A stretch of DNA of 47,498 nt, from assembly GCF_003121585.1 (NCBI RefSeq), contig NZ_QEOO01000035.1:1-47498 (forward strand), in the 5' to 3' direction. Numbering within the stretch: position 1 is the first letter of the stretch; the number at the start of each line of letters is the position of its first letter. The notes below the pieces were generated by a model, which was given only the letters and a program-made list of their open reading frames with translations, was not told the origin of the DNA and made no database searches. Shown one piece after another: positions 7,534-16,389 of the stretch. This DNA is from Nocardioides speluncae. Lineage in GTDB: Bacteria > Actinomycetota > Actinomycetes > Propionibacteriales > Nocardioidaceae. Both the position numbers and the translations under genes were made by a program.

Positions 7534-8989
7534 AACTGACTCCGATCCCCACGTAGGTCGTCGAGAGGTACTCCTCGATCCCTTCGAACCCGCCCTCGCG
7601 CCCGAAGCCGCTCGACTTCACGCCGCCGAACGGCGCGGCGGGGTTGGACACCAGCCCGGTGTTCAGGCCGAGCATGCCGAACTCCAGCCGCTCCGCCAGC
7701 CGGATCGTGCGGGCCAGGTCGCGGGTGTAGGCGTAGGCGACCAGGCCGTACTCGGTGCCGTTGGCGCGCCGTACCGCCTCGTCCTCGTCGGCGAAGGTCG
7801 AGATCGGCGCGACCGGGCCGAAGATCTCGACGCCGTTGATCTGCGAGTCCTCGGGTACGCCGGAGAGCACGGTCGGTGGGTAGAAGTAGCCCGGGCCGTC
7901 AGGCACCTTGCCGCCGGTCAGCAGCGTCGCGCCGTCGTGGACCGCGTCGGTGACCAGCTGGTCGATCGACTCCACGGCGTCGGGGTTGATCAGCGGGCCG
8001 ACGTCGACGCCGTCGTCCTGGCCGCGGCCGGTCCGCAGCGCGGCCATCCGCTCGGCCAGCCGCGCGCCGAACTCCTCGGCCACCGACTCGTGGACCAGGA
8101 ACCGGTTGGCCGAGGTGCAGGCCTCGCCCATGTTGCGCATCTTGGCGAGCATCGCGCCGTCGACGGCAGCAGCAACGTCGGCGTCCTCGAAGACCAGGAA
8201 CGGCGCGTTGCCGCCGAGCTCCATCGACAGCCGCTGCAGCTCGCCGGCACTCTGCCTGACCAGGATCTTGCCGACCTCGGTGGAGCCGGTGAAGCTCACC
8301 TTGCGGAGCCGGTCGTCAGCCATCAGCTCCTTCGAGAGCGCGGCGGAGTCGCTCGTGGTGACCACGTTGAGTACGCCGGGTGGCAGCCCGGCCTCGGTGA
8401 GGACCCGGGCCAGGGCCAGCGTGGTGAGCGGGGTCAGCTCGGCCGGCTTGACCACCATCGTGCAGCCGGCGGCGATCGCCGGCCCGATCTTGCGGGTCGC
8501 CATCGCGAGCGGGAAGTTCCAGGGCGTGATCAGCAGGCACGGGCCGACCGGCTTCTTCATCGTGAGCAGACGGGAGCCGCCGGCCGGAGCGTGCATCCAG
8601 CGGCCGTGGACCCGGACCGCCTCCTCGCTGAACCAGCGCAGGAACTCCGCGCCGTACCCCACCTCGCCCTTGGCCTCCGCCAGCGTCTTGCCCATCTCGA
8701 GGCTGATCAGCCGGGCGAACTCATCGGCGTGCGCGGTGACCCCGGCGTACCCCGCCCGCAGGATCTCGCCGCGCTCCCTCGGGGCGGTCTCCGCCCACGC
8801 GGCCTGTGCGGCGACCGCCGCATCGAGGGCGTCGACCGCGTCGTGGACGCTGCCGTCGGCCGCCTTGGCCAGCTCGGTGCCGTCGGCCGGATCGAGTACC
8901 GCGAACCGCCCACCGGCATGCGCCTCGCGCCACTCACCTCCGATCAGCAGACCCGGATCTGACTGCGCGAACTCCAGGAGATCGGACAT
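7532..8989 (-). CDS. gabD: NAD(P)-dependent succinate-semialdehyde dehydrogenase
   Basis: A full-length aldehyde dehydrogenase superfamily protein (485 residues from ATG 8989). The general base Glu is in SMELGGNAPF (E257) and the nucleophile Cys in GEACTSANRF (C291); the PWNFPLAMATRKIGPAIAAGC stretch and FTGSTEVGK cofactor segment are those of the GabD/SSADH branch, which oxidises succinate semialdehyde to succinate in GABA degradation. Substrate specificity within the superfamily is inferred from resemblance. An upstream GTG at 9007 would add six residues; neither start has a clear ribosome site. It lies upstream of and co-directional with zwf, separated by the hairpin element. Confidence 0.88.
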   Translation of the reverse strand: MSDLLEFAQSDPGLLIGGEWREAHAGGRFAVLDPADGTELAKAADGSVHDAVDALDAAVAAQAAWAETAPRERGEILRAGYAGVTAHADEFARLISLEMGKTLAEAKGEVGYGAEFLRWFSEEAVRVHGRWMHAPAGGSRLLTMKKPVGPCLLITPWNFPLAMATRKIGPAIAAGCTMVVKPAELTPLTTLALARVLTEAGLPPGVLNVVTTSDSAALSKELMADDRLRKVSFTGSTEVGKILVRQSAGELQRLSMELGGNAPFLVFEDADVAAAVDGAMLAKMRNMGEACTSANRFLVHESVAEEFGARLAERMAALRTGRGQDDGVDVGPLINPDAVESIDQLVTDAVHDGATLLTGGKVPDGPGYFYPPTVLSGVPEDSQINGVEIFGPVAPISTFADEDEAVRRANGTEYGLVAYAYTRDLARTIRLAERLEFGMLGLNTGLVSNPAAPFGGVKSSGFGREGGFEGIEEYLSTTYVGIGVS

Positions 8990-9012
8990 GCTCACAGCCT
9001 GACACACCCCCG

Positions 9013-9071
9013 GCTGGTCGAGCGGTCTTGGTTTCGAGACGGTTGCTGCACAGCCTCCTCAACCAGCGGCG
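9013..9071. repeat. dispersed palindromic repeat (copy 1, intergenic)
   Basis: GCTGGTCGAG (9013-9022) pairs imperfectly with CTCAACCAGC (9058-9067). The 45 bases at 9027-9071 recur at 14028-14072 with 42 identities, where they lie inside a reading frame. It sits just upstream of the gabD start. The rest of the 282-bp gap (9072-9225) shows nothing I can name apart from a short CCGGTGA/TCACCGG inverted pair near 9184-9213. Confidence 0.75.
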
Positions 9072-9225
9072 GCCCTTGCTCGGGATTCGGCCGGAGATGT
9101 GACGAATCCGGGTGAGTGGAACCACACCTCCCAGATGTGGATCTGAGGCGTCAGCGTGGCAGACTGGAACAGATCCAAACCTTCCGGTGAGCGCTCCCTC
9201 CCTCTGTTCACCGGGAGTTGAAGGC

Positions 9226-9264
9226 GACAGCCGCCGGCACACCCTCCCAGTGCCCGCGGCTGTC
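9226..9264 (-). terminator. strong hairpin downstream of the M1 peptidase gene
   Basis: GACAGCCGCCGGCAC (9226-9240) and GTGCCCGCGGCTGTC (9250-9264) form a 15-bp stem with one mismatch and a 9-nt loop, 7 bases past the M1 peptidase stop codon. It probably ends the minus-strand transcript of the NRPS/peptidase genes. Confidence 0.7.
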
Positions 9265-9271
9265 TGCCATT

Positions 9272-10567
9272 TCACGCAGTAAGCGGCGGGAGGGAGCGGG
9301 CGTAGAGCCAGGCGTCGAAGAGTGCGTCGAGCGGGCGGCCGGTGGCGGCGGCGCAGTGGGCGATGAAGGTGCCGGAGCTGATCGAGCCGCCGGTGTGGTC
9401 GGCTACCCACGACCGCAGGATGTCGAAGAAGACCTCGTCGCCGACCTCGAGCCGGAGCGCGTGCAGGGTGAGGGCGCCTCGCTTGTAGACCCGGTCGTCG
9501 AACATCAGCTCCGGGCCGGGATCGCCGAGCAGCAGGTCCTGCGGCAGCTTGGCCAGCCGGGCGTGGTGGTGCCGTGCCCACTCGTCGGTCGAGCGCAGGC
9601 CGGACTCCTCCGACCACAGCCACTCGGCGTAGCAGGCGAAGCCTTCGTGCAGCCAGATGTCCTTCCACGCGGCGAGGGTCACGGCGTTGCCGAACCACTG
9701 GTGCGCGAGCTCGTGGGCGACCAGCCGCACCGAGTCCCACTCGGCCGACGCGAAGTTGCGGCCGAAGGTCGACAGCGACTGCGACTCCAGCGGGATCTCG
9801 AGGTCGTCGTCGGTGACCACGGCGGTGTACGACGCGAACGGGTACGGCCCGAACCGGTCGACGAAGAACGCCATCATCTCCGGCTGCCGACCGAAGCTCG
9901 CGTCGTACGCCGGGCCGTCGAGGTCGGTGGGCGCGACCACCCGCATCGGGACGTCGGTGCCCTCCTGCTCACGAACGGCGTACCGGCCGATCTGCACGGT
10001 CGCGAGATACGTCGCCATCGGTGCGTCCTGGGTGAAGCTCCAGGCGACCGCGGAGCCGCGGCGCGAGGTCGAGGCCAGCTCGCCGCTGAACGCGACGTGG
10101 TACGGCGGCGCCACGGCGATCGAGACCGCATAGCTCGCCTTGTCGTCGGGGCGGTCGTTGCAGGGGAACCAGGACGGCGCGCCGTGCGGCTGCGAGGCCA
10201 CGATCACGCCGTCGTCGAGCTCCTCCCAGCCGGCGTCACCGAGCACCTTCGACCGCACCGGGCGCGGCGGGCCGGCGTACCGGACCCTGACCGTGAACCC
10301 ACCCGAGACCCGCGACCCCGGCCGCACCACGACCCGGGACGCGCGGTGGGTGAACCGGGCCGGCTTCTCGTCGACCCACACCTTCGCCACCCGCAGGGAG
10401 TACAGGTCGAGCGCGAACGACGCGACCGGCTCCGGCGCGTGACAGGTCAGCGTGGCCTCGCCGTCGAGGCGGTTGCTGGCGACGTTGTAGCCGAGGTCGA
10501 GGTCGTAGTGCGCGACCGAGTACGACGCGTCCCCGTGGCCCGGGACATAGGGGTCGGTGCCGGTCAT
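9272..10567 (-). CDS. M1-family zinc metallopeptidase (aminopeptidase N-like)
   Basis: The 431-residue protein has the M1 zinc site HELAH (285-289) with the third ligand Glu in WLHEGF (E308). It is a short M1 form: beta-sandwich N-terminal domain, catalytic domain, and no long C-terminal helical domain. The usual GAMEN exopeptidase motif is replaced by IPLESQ near residue 258, as in some actinobacterial M1 subgroups. No signal peptide is seen. Its ATG overlaps the stop of the Pls/PosA-type NRPS (ATGA at 10564-10567), so the two are coupled. In poly-epsilon-lysine producers the synthetase gene pls is neighboured by a peptidase gene (pld) that degrades the polymer; a similar role here is inference. 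Confidence 0.88.
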   Translation of the reverse strand: MTGTDPYVPGHGDASYSVAHYDLDLGYNVASNRLDGEATLTCHAPEPVASFALDLYSLRVAKVWVDEKPARFTHRASRVVVRPGSRVSGGFTVRVRYAGPPRPVRSKVLGDAGWEELDDGVIVASQPHGAPSWFPCNDRPDDKASYAVSIAVAPPYHVAFSGELASTSRRGSAVAWSFTQDAPMATYLATVQIGRYAVREQEGTDVPMRVVAPTDLDGPAYDASFGRQPEMMAFFVDRFGPYPFASYTAVVTDDDLEIPLESQSLSTFGRNFASAEWDSVRLVAHELAHQWFGNAVTLAAWKDIWLHEGFACYAEWLWSEESGLRSTDEWARHHHARLAKLPQDLLLGDPGPELMFDDRVYKRGALTLHALRLEVGDEVFFDILRSWVADHTGGSISSGTFIAHCAAATGRPLDALFDAWLYARSLPPLTA

Positions 10568-13500
10568 GCCCGTGCGTCCTCATCAGCGTCCCATGGCCCG
10601 ATCGGGTTGCCGATCCAGCGGGTCCGGCTCGGGACCGCCTCGCCTCTCATCACCAACGACACGGGTCCAACCGTCGCATGCCGACCGATCTGGGCCGCGG
10701 GCAGGATCACGCTGTTGGGACCGAGGGTGGCGCCGGCGCCGAGCTTGACGGTGTCCATGCTGAGCACGCGGTCGTGGAACAGGTGGGTCTGCACCACGCA
10801 GCCCTTGTTGACCGTGGCGCCGTCGCGCAGCTCGACCAGGTCGGTCTCGGGCAGCCAGTAGGTGTCGCACCACACGCCGGTGCCGATCTTCGCCCCGAGG
10901 ATCCGGAGCCAGACGTTGAGCGCGACCGTGCCCTGGGTGACCGCCGCGAACCACGGCGCCGCGAGCACCTCGATGAAGGTGTCCGCGAGCTCGTTGCGCC
11001 ACACGAACGACGACCAGAGCGGGTGCTCGCCCGCACGGTGCCGGCCGACCAGCAGCTCCTTGGCCAGGGCGGCGACGACCGCGGCGACCAGGCCGGCCGT
11101 GATCAGGACCGGACCGCCGAGGAGCACTGCGAGCCAGAGGCTGCGGTCGGCGAGGGCGAGCAGGGCGGCGGCGGTGGCGGCGTACAGGAGGGCACCGAGC
11201 AGCACCGGGACCACACGGCACACCTCGACCAGCATCCGCGCCACCTTCAGCCGGGTCGGCGGCGCGTAGGTGCGGCTGGAGTCGGCGTCGCCGCCGGTGC
11301 GGCGGAGCTTGGTGGGCGGGCTGCCCATCCAGGACTGGCCGGCCTTGACCTCCCGGCGGGCGGGCGCCGCGGAGAGTACGGCGACCAGCGAGGCCTTGGG
11401 CACCTTGCGGCCCGCCGAGACCATTCCGGAGTTGCCGACGAAGGCGCGCTTGCCGATCTTGACGTTCTCGACCCGGATCCAGCCGCCGCCGAGCTCGTAG
11501 CAGCCGATCAGGGTGTCGTCGGCGAGGAAGGCGTGGTCGTTGACGTTGGCGAACCTCGGGATCAGCAGCACCGTCGACGCCTCCACACCGCCGCCGATCC
11601 TGGCGCCCAGCACCCGGAGCCACGCCGGCGTCAGCGCGCTTGAGTAGAGCGGGAACAGCCAGGTCCTTGCCTCATCGAGCACTCGGAGCGTGCCCCAGAT
11701 CCGGACCCCGCTCGCCGAGCGGACCGGGTGGTGGCCGGCCTTCAGGCCGAGCCCGAACAGCCGGACCAGCAGCGCGATCGCGACGGTGAGTACGGCGTAC
11801 CCGGCGAGCACCGCGACCGGGAGTAGCGGCAAAGCCGCCCCGATCGCCTCGCCCAGGCTGTCGGTGTCACGGATCGCCGGCCAGAGGACAGCGGCGCCGG
11901 TGAGTACGGCGAGTCCCGGCAGCGCCGCGATCACGAACGCCAGCACGCCGTACATGCCGAGCCACATCGACGCGCGCGGCGGCGGCTGGGTGGACCACGG
12001 GCCGCGGGCCTGGGTGGTGTGCAGCTCGGCGGGCGCGCCGGACCAGAACTGCTCGTCGGGCACCTCGCCGATCACCAGCGAGCCCGGCGCGATCTCCGCC
12101 TCCTCGCCGACGATCGCGCCCGGCCCGAGGGTGCTGCGGGCGCCGATCCGGGCTCCCGGGCCGATGCCGATCTCGCCGACGTGGAAGACGTCGCCGTCGA
12201 TCCAGGTGCCGCTGAGGTCGACCTCCGGCTCGATCGCGGCGCCGTCGCCGACGGTCAGGAAGCCGGTGACCGGCGGCAGCGTGTGCAGGTCGACGCCCTT
12301 GCCGATGTTCGCGCCGAGCAGCCGCGAGTAGTACGGGAACCACGGCGCACCCGACAGCGCCGCCGCGGCCAGCTCGTCCTGGATCCGCTCGGCGATCCAG
12401 ATCCGCAGATGGGTGCGGCCGCCGCGCGGGTGCTCGCCCGGCCGGACGCCTGCCAGCACGCCGCGGGCCAGCAGCGCCGCCAGCGTCATCCGGCCCGGCG
12501 GCAGGATGAAGACCGCGGCAAGCGCGGCCACCAGCCACCACGGGTACGACGGCAGCCAGTCCAACCACCGCTCGCCGATGGTCGAGGCGAGCGTCAGCCA
12601 GGCGAGCCAGCGCATCGCGGCCAGCGCCCGGAGCGGCACGAGCGCTAGGACCTGGCTCGCCTGGGTCCGGCGCGGGATCGGGGCCACCTTGCGGTCCTGC
12701 TTGACCGTGGTGCCGGCGAGCTCGTCGAGTGCGGTGGCCAGGGCGCCGACCTTGGGGTTGGCGTAGAGGTCGCCGACCGCGACCTCCGGGTAGCGCTCGC
12801 GGAGCCGGCTCACCACCTGTGCGGCGGTCAGCGAGCCACCGCCGAAGTCGAAGAAGTCGTCCTTGGCCGAGGTCACCTCGGCGCCAAGCACGTCGTTCCA
12901 GATCTCGGCGATCAAGGCCTGGTTGCCGGCGAGGCCGGACGTGGCCGCTGCCGCCCTCCCCGTTTGACTCAGCGGGAGCGGCCAGGGCAGCGCGTCGCGG
13001 TCGACCTTGCCCGAGGTGCGGGTGGGCAGCTCGTCGACCACGGCCAGCCGCGGCACGAGGGCGGCAGGCATCCGCTCCCGCAGGAGCTCGAGGGCGCTGG
13101 CTGCGTCGTACTGGTCGTCGACGGTGAGGTAGCCGACCAGCAGCCGGTTGCCGGAGTTGGTGGCGCGTACGGCGGCGGCCGCGCTGGCCACGCCGGGCAG
13201 CCGGAGCAGCTGGTCGTCGATCTCGCCGAGCTCGATCCGGCGGCCGCCGAGCTTGATCTGGTCGTCGGCGCGACCGGCGAAGACCAGGCCCTCGGGGTCG
13301 TTGCGGACCACGTCGCCGGAGCGGTAGGCACGGTCCCAGCCGAGGCCGGGCATCGCGGCGTACTTCTCGGCGTCCTTCTCCGGATCCAGGTAGCGGGCCA
13401 GCCCGACGCCGCCGATGATCAGCTCGCCCTGCTCGCCTTCGGCGACCGGGTTGCCATGGGCGTCGACCACCGCGAGGTCCCAGCCGTCCAGCGGCAGCCC

Positions 13501-14478
13501 GATGCGGACTGGGTCGGTGCCGTCCAGCAGCGCACCGCAGGCGACGACGGTGGCCTCGGTCGGACCGTAGGTGTTCCAGACCTCGCGACCGGGCTGCTGG
13601 AGGCGGGCGGCCAGCTCGGGCGGGCAGGCCTCGCCGCCCATGATCAGCAGCCGCACCTTGGCCAGGCTCTCGGCCGGCCAGAGGGCCACCAGGGTCGGCA
13701 CGGTCGACACCACCGTGATGTCGTTGGCGACCAGCCAGGGCCCGACGTCGACGCCGGACCTGACCAGCGAGCGCGGGGCGGGGACCAGGCAGGCGCCGTA
13801 CGCCCAGGCCAGCCACATCTCCTCACAGCTCGCGTCGAAGGCCACCGACAGCCCCGCCATCACCCGGTCCTCCGGCCCGACCGGGGCACCCTGCAGGAAC
13901 ATCCGGCGCTCCGCGTCCACGAACGCCGCCGCGCCGCGGTGCGTCACCGTCACGCCCTTCGGCGTCCCCGTCGAGCCCGACGTGAAGATCACCCAGGCAT
14001 CGTCGTCGACCTCGGGGTTGTCCTCGCCTTGGTTTCGCGACGGTTGCTGCGCAACCTCCTCAACCAGCGGCGAGGGCGGCGGGCGGCGCGACGCGATGAC
14101 CAGGTCGTTCCCGATCACCGCGGCGCAGGCGGACTCCTCGAAGACCACCCGGGCGCGCTCGTCGGGGTCGTCGGCGTCGACGGGGACGTACGCCGCACCG
14201 GCGTGCAGGATGCCGATGATCGCGGCATACAGCTCGGTGGTGCCGGACTTGATGCGTACGCCGACCTTGTCGCCCCGCCGTACGCCGATGTCGGCGAGCT
14301 GGTCGGCGATCTCGGTGGCGGCGTCGTCGAGCTCGGCGTAGGTCAGCGTCTCCACGCCGCTGTCGACCGCCAGCGCATCCGGGTGAGCGGCGACCGTGGC
14401 CGCGAAGATGTCGACCAGGGTCCGTGGCGCCGGTGCCCGCTCGCCGCCGAGAAGAGAGGGCAGCAGCTCGGCGGTCAC
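10564..14478 (-). CDS. Pls/PosA-family nonribosomal peptide synthetase
   Basis: A 1304-residue membrane NRPS. An adenylation domain (about 20-510) shows FTSGSTGTPKG, NTYGPTEAT, RRIELGEID and SGKVDRD; a carrier domain follows with DDFFDFGGGSLTAAQ (phosphopantetheine Ser549). The remainder alternates groups of transmembrane helices with soluble domains rich in left-handed beta-helix (hexapeptide) patterns, and there is no condensation or thioesterase domain. This is the plan of epsilon-poly-L-lysine synthetase and relatives (NRPS terminal domain TIGR02353), which make cationic homopolyamides. The substrate is not predicted. The GTG start at 14478 follows the GH15 stop by 14 bases; the frame is open further upstream but only as antisense-free shadow of GH15. 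A 16-residue repeat-encoded insert lies at residues 136-151. Confidence 0.88.
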   Translation of the reverse strand: MTAELLPSLLGGERAPAPRTLVDIFAATVAAHPDALAVDSGVETLTYAELDDAATEIADQLADIGVRRGDKVGVRIKSGTTELYAAIIGILHAGAAYVPVDADDPDERARVVFEESACAAVIGNDLVIASRRPPPSPLVEEVAQQPSRNQGEDNPEVDDDAWVIFTSGSTGTPKGVTVTHRGAAAFVDAERRMFLQGAPVGPEDRVMAGLSVAFDASCEEMWLAWAYGACLVPAPRSLVRSGVDVGPWLVANDITVVSTVPTLVALWPAESLAKVRLLIMGGEACPPELAARLQQPGREVWNTYGPTEATVVACGALLDGTDPVRIGLPLDGWDLAVVDAHGNPVAEGEQGELIIGGVGLARYLDPEKDAEKYAAMPGLGWDRAYRSGDVVRNDPEGLVFAGRADDQIKLGGRRIELGEIDDQLLRLPGVASAAAAVRATNSGNRLLVGYLTVDDQYDAASALELLRERMPAALVPRLAVVDELPTRTSGKVDRDALPWPLPLSQTGRAAAATSGLAGNQALIAEIWNDVLGAEVTSAKDDFFDFGGGSLTAAQVVSRLRERYPEVAVGDLYANPKVGALATALDELAGTTVKQDRKVAPIPRRTQASQVLALVPLRALAAMRWLAWLTLASTIGERWLDWLPSYPWWLVAALAAVFILPPGRMTLAALLARGVLAGVRPGEHPRGGRTHLRIWIAERIQDELAAAALSGAPWFPYYSRLLGANIGKGVDLHTLPPVTGFLTVGDGAAIEPEVDLSGTWIDGDVFHVGEIGIGPGARIGARSTLGPGAIVGEEAEIAPGSLVIGEVPDEQFWSGAPAELHTTQARGPWSTQPPPRASMWLGMYGVLAFVIAALPGLAVLTGAAVLWPAIRDTDSLGEAIGAALPLLPVAVLAGYAVLTVAIALLVRLFGLGLKAGHHPVRSASGVRIWGTLRVLDEARTWLFPLYSSALTPAWLRVLGARIGGGVEASTVLLIPRFANVNDHAFLADDTLIGCYELGGGWIRVENVKIGKRAFVGNSGMVSAGRKVPKASLVAVLSAAPARREVKAGQSWMGSPPTKLRRTGGDADSSRTYAPPTRLKVARMLVEVCRVVPVLLGALLYAATAAALLALADRSLWLAVLLGGPVLITAGLVAAVVAALAKELLVGRHRAGEHPLWSSFVWRNELADTFIEVLAAPWFAAVTQGTVALNVWLRILGAKIGTGVWCDTYWLPETDLVELRDGATVNKGCVVQTHLFHDRVLSMDTVKLGAGATLGPNSVILPAAQIGRHATVGPVSLVMRGEAVPSRTRWIGNPIGPWDADEDARA
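14028..14072. repeat. dispersed palindromic repeat (copy 2, in frame inside the NRPS)
   Basis: These 45 bases match 9027-9071 at 42 positions. Read on the minus strand they encode SPLVEEVAQQPSRNQG, residues 136-151 of the NRPS adenylation domain, between the segment ending VIASRRPPP and the conserved FTSGSTG core motif. This region is a variable surface linker in adenylation enzymes, so the insert is probably tolerated. Confidence 0.8.
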
Positions 14479-14492
14479 CCTGCCATCTTCAC

Positions 14493-16376
14493 CTATCCAG
14501 CAGCGGTCGCGGAGGCGCGTTCGGCCTTGATCAGGGCGGAGACGGCGTTTATCAGCGCGAGATGGGTGAAGGCCTGCGGGAAGTTGCCGAGGTGGCGGCC
14601 GGTGTGGGGGTCGATCTCCTCGGCGTACAGCTGCAGGGAGCCGGCGTAGGACAGCAGCTTGGTGCACAGCGAGTGGGCGCGCTCCAGCTCTCCGATCAGC
14701 ACCAGTGCGTGCACCAGCCAGAACGAGCAGATCGTGAAGCTGCCCTCCTCGCCGTGCAAGCCGTCCTCGGTGTCCTCGACCCGGTAGCGCAGCACCAGGT
14801 CGTCCTCGGTCAGCTCGTCGGCGATCGCCAGCACCGTTGCCTTCACCCGGGGGTCGTCCGGCGGCAGGAAGCCGAACAGCGGGATGATCAGCACCGACGC
14901 GTCCAGCGCCTTGGTGTCGTAGTGCTGGGTGAACACGCCGCGGTCGTCGACAGCCTTGGCGAGTACGTCGGCCCGGATCTCCTCGGCCGCGGCCCGCCAC
15001 TCGGCCGCCAGCTTCTCCTCGCCGCGGCTCTCGGCCAGCCGGGAGCCGGCCTCGGCGGCCATGAAGCAGGCCACCTTCGACGAGGTGAAGTGCTGCGGCC
15101 CGGACCGGACCTCCCAGATGCCCTGGTCGGGCAGCTTCCAGCGCTCGAGAGCCCGGCTGACCTGGGTCTGCACGATCTCCCAGAGGCGGTCGCCGATCCG
15201 GCCAGTCTTGGCGCTGTAGAGGTCGATCGCGCCGACCACCGCACCCCAGACGTCGTGCTGCTGCTGGTCGTAGGCGCCGTTGCCGACCCGGACCGGCTTC
15301 GCGTCGCCGTACCCGCTGAGGTGGTCGAGGGTGTGCTCGGTGAGCACCCTCTCGCCGCCGACGCCGTACATGATCTGCAGATCGCCGCCCTCGGCCTCGG
15401 CCACGTCGCACACGAAGTGGAAGAAGTCGTTGGCCTCCCAGTCGAAGCCCAGCACGTGTAGCGCCCAGAGGGTCGCGGTGGTGTCGCGGATCCAGGTGTA
15501 GCGGTAGTCCCAGTTGCGGACCCCGCCCGGCGTCTCCGGCAGTGAGGTGGTCGCCGCGGCCACGACGGCACCGGTCGGCGCGAAGGTCAGGCCCTTGAGG
15601 GTGAGCGCGCTGCGCTGCAGGAAGGTGCGCCACGGGTGGTCGGGGAAGCGGCCGCGGTCCAGCCAGTGCTGCCAGTGGTGGGCGGTCCAGCGCAGCCGGT
15701 CGTCGGCGTCCTCGACCGTGCGCGGCGGGGCGTGCTCGCTCCAGCTCAGCGCCACGAACCGCTCCTCGCCCTGCTTCAGCAGCGTCCGCGCGGTCGCGAC
15801 CGAGCCCTCGAACCCGACGTTGAGGTCGGTGGTCAGCTGGAGTCGCAGGTCACCTCCCTTGGCGCTGCCCTCGGCCGTCGCCACCGCCTCGCGGTAGCCC
15901 TCGCCGACGTACTCCCACTGCGCCGGCCGCGCGCCGTACTCGAACATCGGCCCGCACTCCATCCGGACCTGGACCTGACCGTTGACGCAGCGCACCCGCC
16001 GCAGCAGGACGTGGTCGGCGTCGTAGTCGGTGGGCGCCCGCTTGTGGGTCCGGGAGCGCTCGTCGTCGTGGTGCCACGGGCCCATCAGCAGCGCGTCGGT
16101 GACCACCAGCCAGCCGCCCGGCGTCCACCAGCTGGTCTCGAGCACCAGTGTGCCGGGGATGTAGCGGCGCGCCGACGGGACCTCGACCCCGGCCGGCGCG
16201 ATCCGGAAGGTCCCGGCGTCGCGGTCGAGGATCGAGCCGAACACGCTCGGCGAGTCCATCCGCGGCAGGCAGAGCCACTCGACGCCGCCGTCGTGGGCCA
16301 CCAGCGCGGTGGTCTCGCAGTCGGAGAGGAACCCGTAGTCGCCGATCGGCGGGAACGCCTGAGGGGTGCCGGCCAT
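14493..16376 (-). CDS. glycoside hydrolase family 15 protein (glucoamylase/trehalase-like)
   Basis: The 627-residue protein has the actinobacterial GH15 plan: an N-terminal beta-sandwich starting IGDYGFLSDCETTALVAHDGGVEWLCLP, then an (alpha/alpha)6 barrel with the signature GGVRNWDYRYTWIRD near residues 281-295. Family members hydrolyse alpha-glucosidic bonds; some mycobacterial homologues are trehalases, so the substrate is left open. No signal peptide is present, which favours cytoplasmic turnover of glycogen-derived glucans or trehalose. It lies 13 bp downstream of the voltage-sensor gene and 14 bp upstream of the NRPS, all on the minus strand, so it may share their transcript. Confidence 0.9.
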   Translation of the reverse strand: MAGTPQAFPPIGDYGFLSDCETTALVAHDGGVEWLCLPRMDSPSVFGSILDRDAGTFRIAPAGVEVPSARRYIPGTLVLETSWWTPGGWLVVTDALLMGPWHHDDERSRTHKRAPTDYDADHVLLRRVRCVNGQVQVRMECGPMFEYGARPAQWEYVGEGYREAVATAEGSAKGGDLRLQLTTDLNVGFEGSVATARTLLKQGEERFVALSWSEHAPPRTVEDADDRLRWTAHHWQHWLDRGRFPDHPWRTFLQRSALTLKGLTFAPTGAVVAAATTSLPETPGGVRNWDYRYTWIRDTTATLWALHVLGFDWEANDFFHFVCDVAEAEGGDLQIMYGVGGERVLTEHTLDHLSGYGDAKPVRVGNGAYDQQQHDVWGAVVGAIDLYSAKTGRIGDRLWEIVQTQVSRALERWKLPDQGIWEVRSGPQHFTSSKVACFMAAEAGSRLAESRGEEKLAAEWRAAAEEIRADVLAKAVDDRGVFTQHYDTKALDASVLIIPLFGFLPPDDPRVKATVLAIADELTEDDLVLRYRVEDTEDGLHGEEGSFTICSFWLVHALVLIGELERAHSLCTKLLSYAGSLQLYAEEIDPHTGRHLGNFPQAFTHLALINAVSALIKAERASATAAG

Positions 16377-16389
16377 GGATCGAGCGTAC

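Noticed and set aside
14479..15633. Open frame extending the NRPS upstream
   Set aside because: It overlaps the GH15 gene in another frame and reads as Arg/Pro-rich shadow; the adenylation domain starts properly at GTG 14478.
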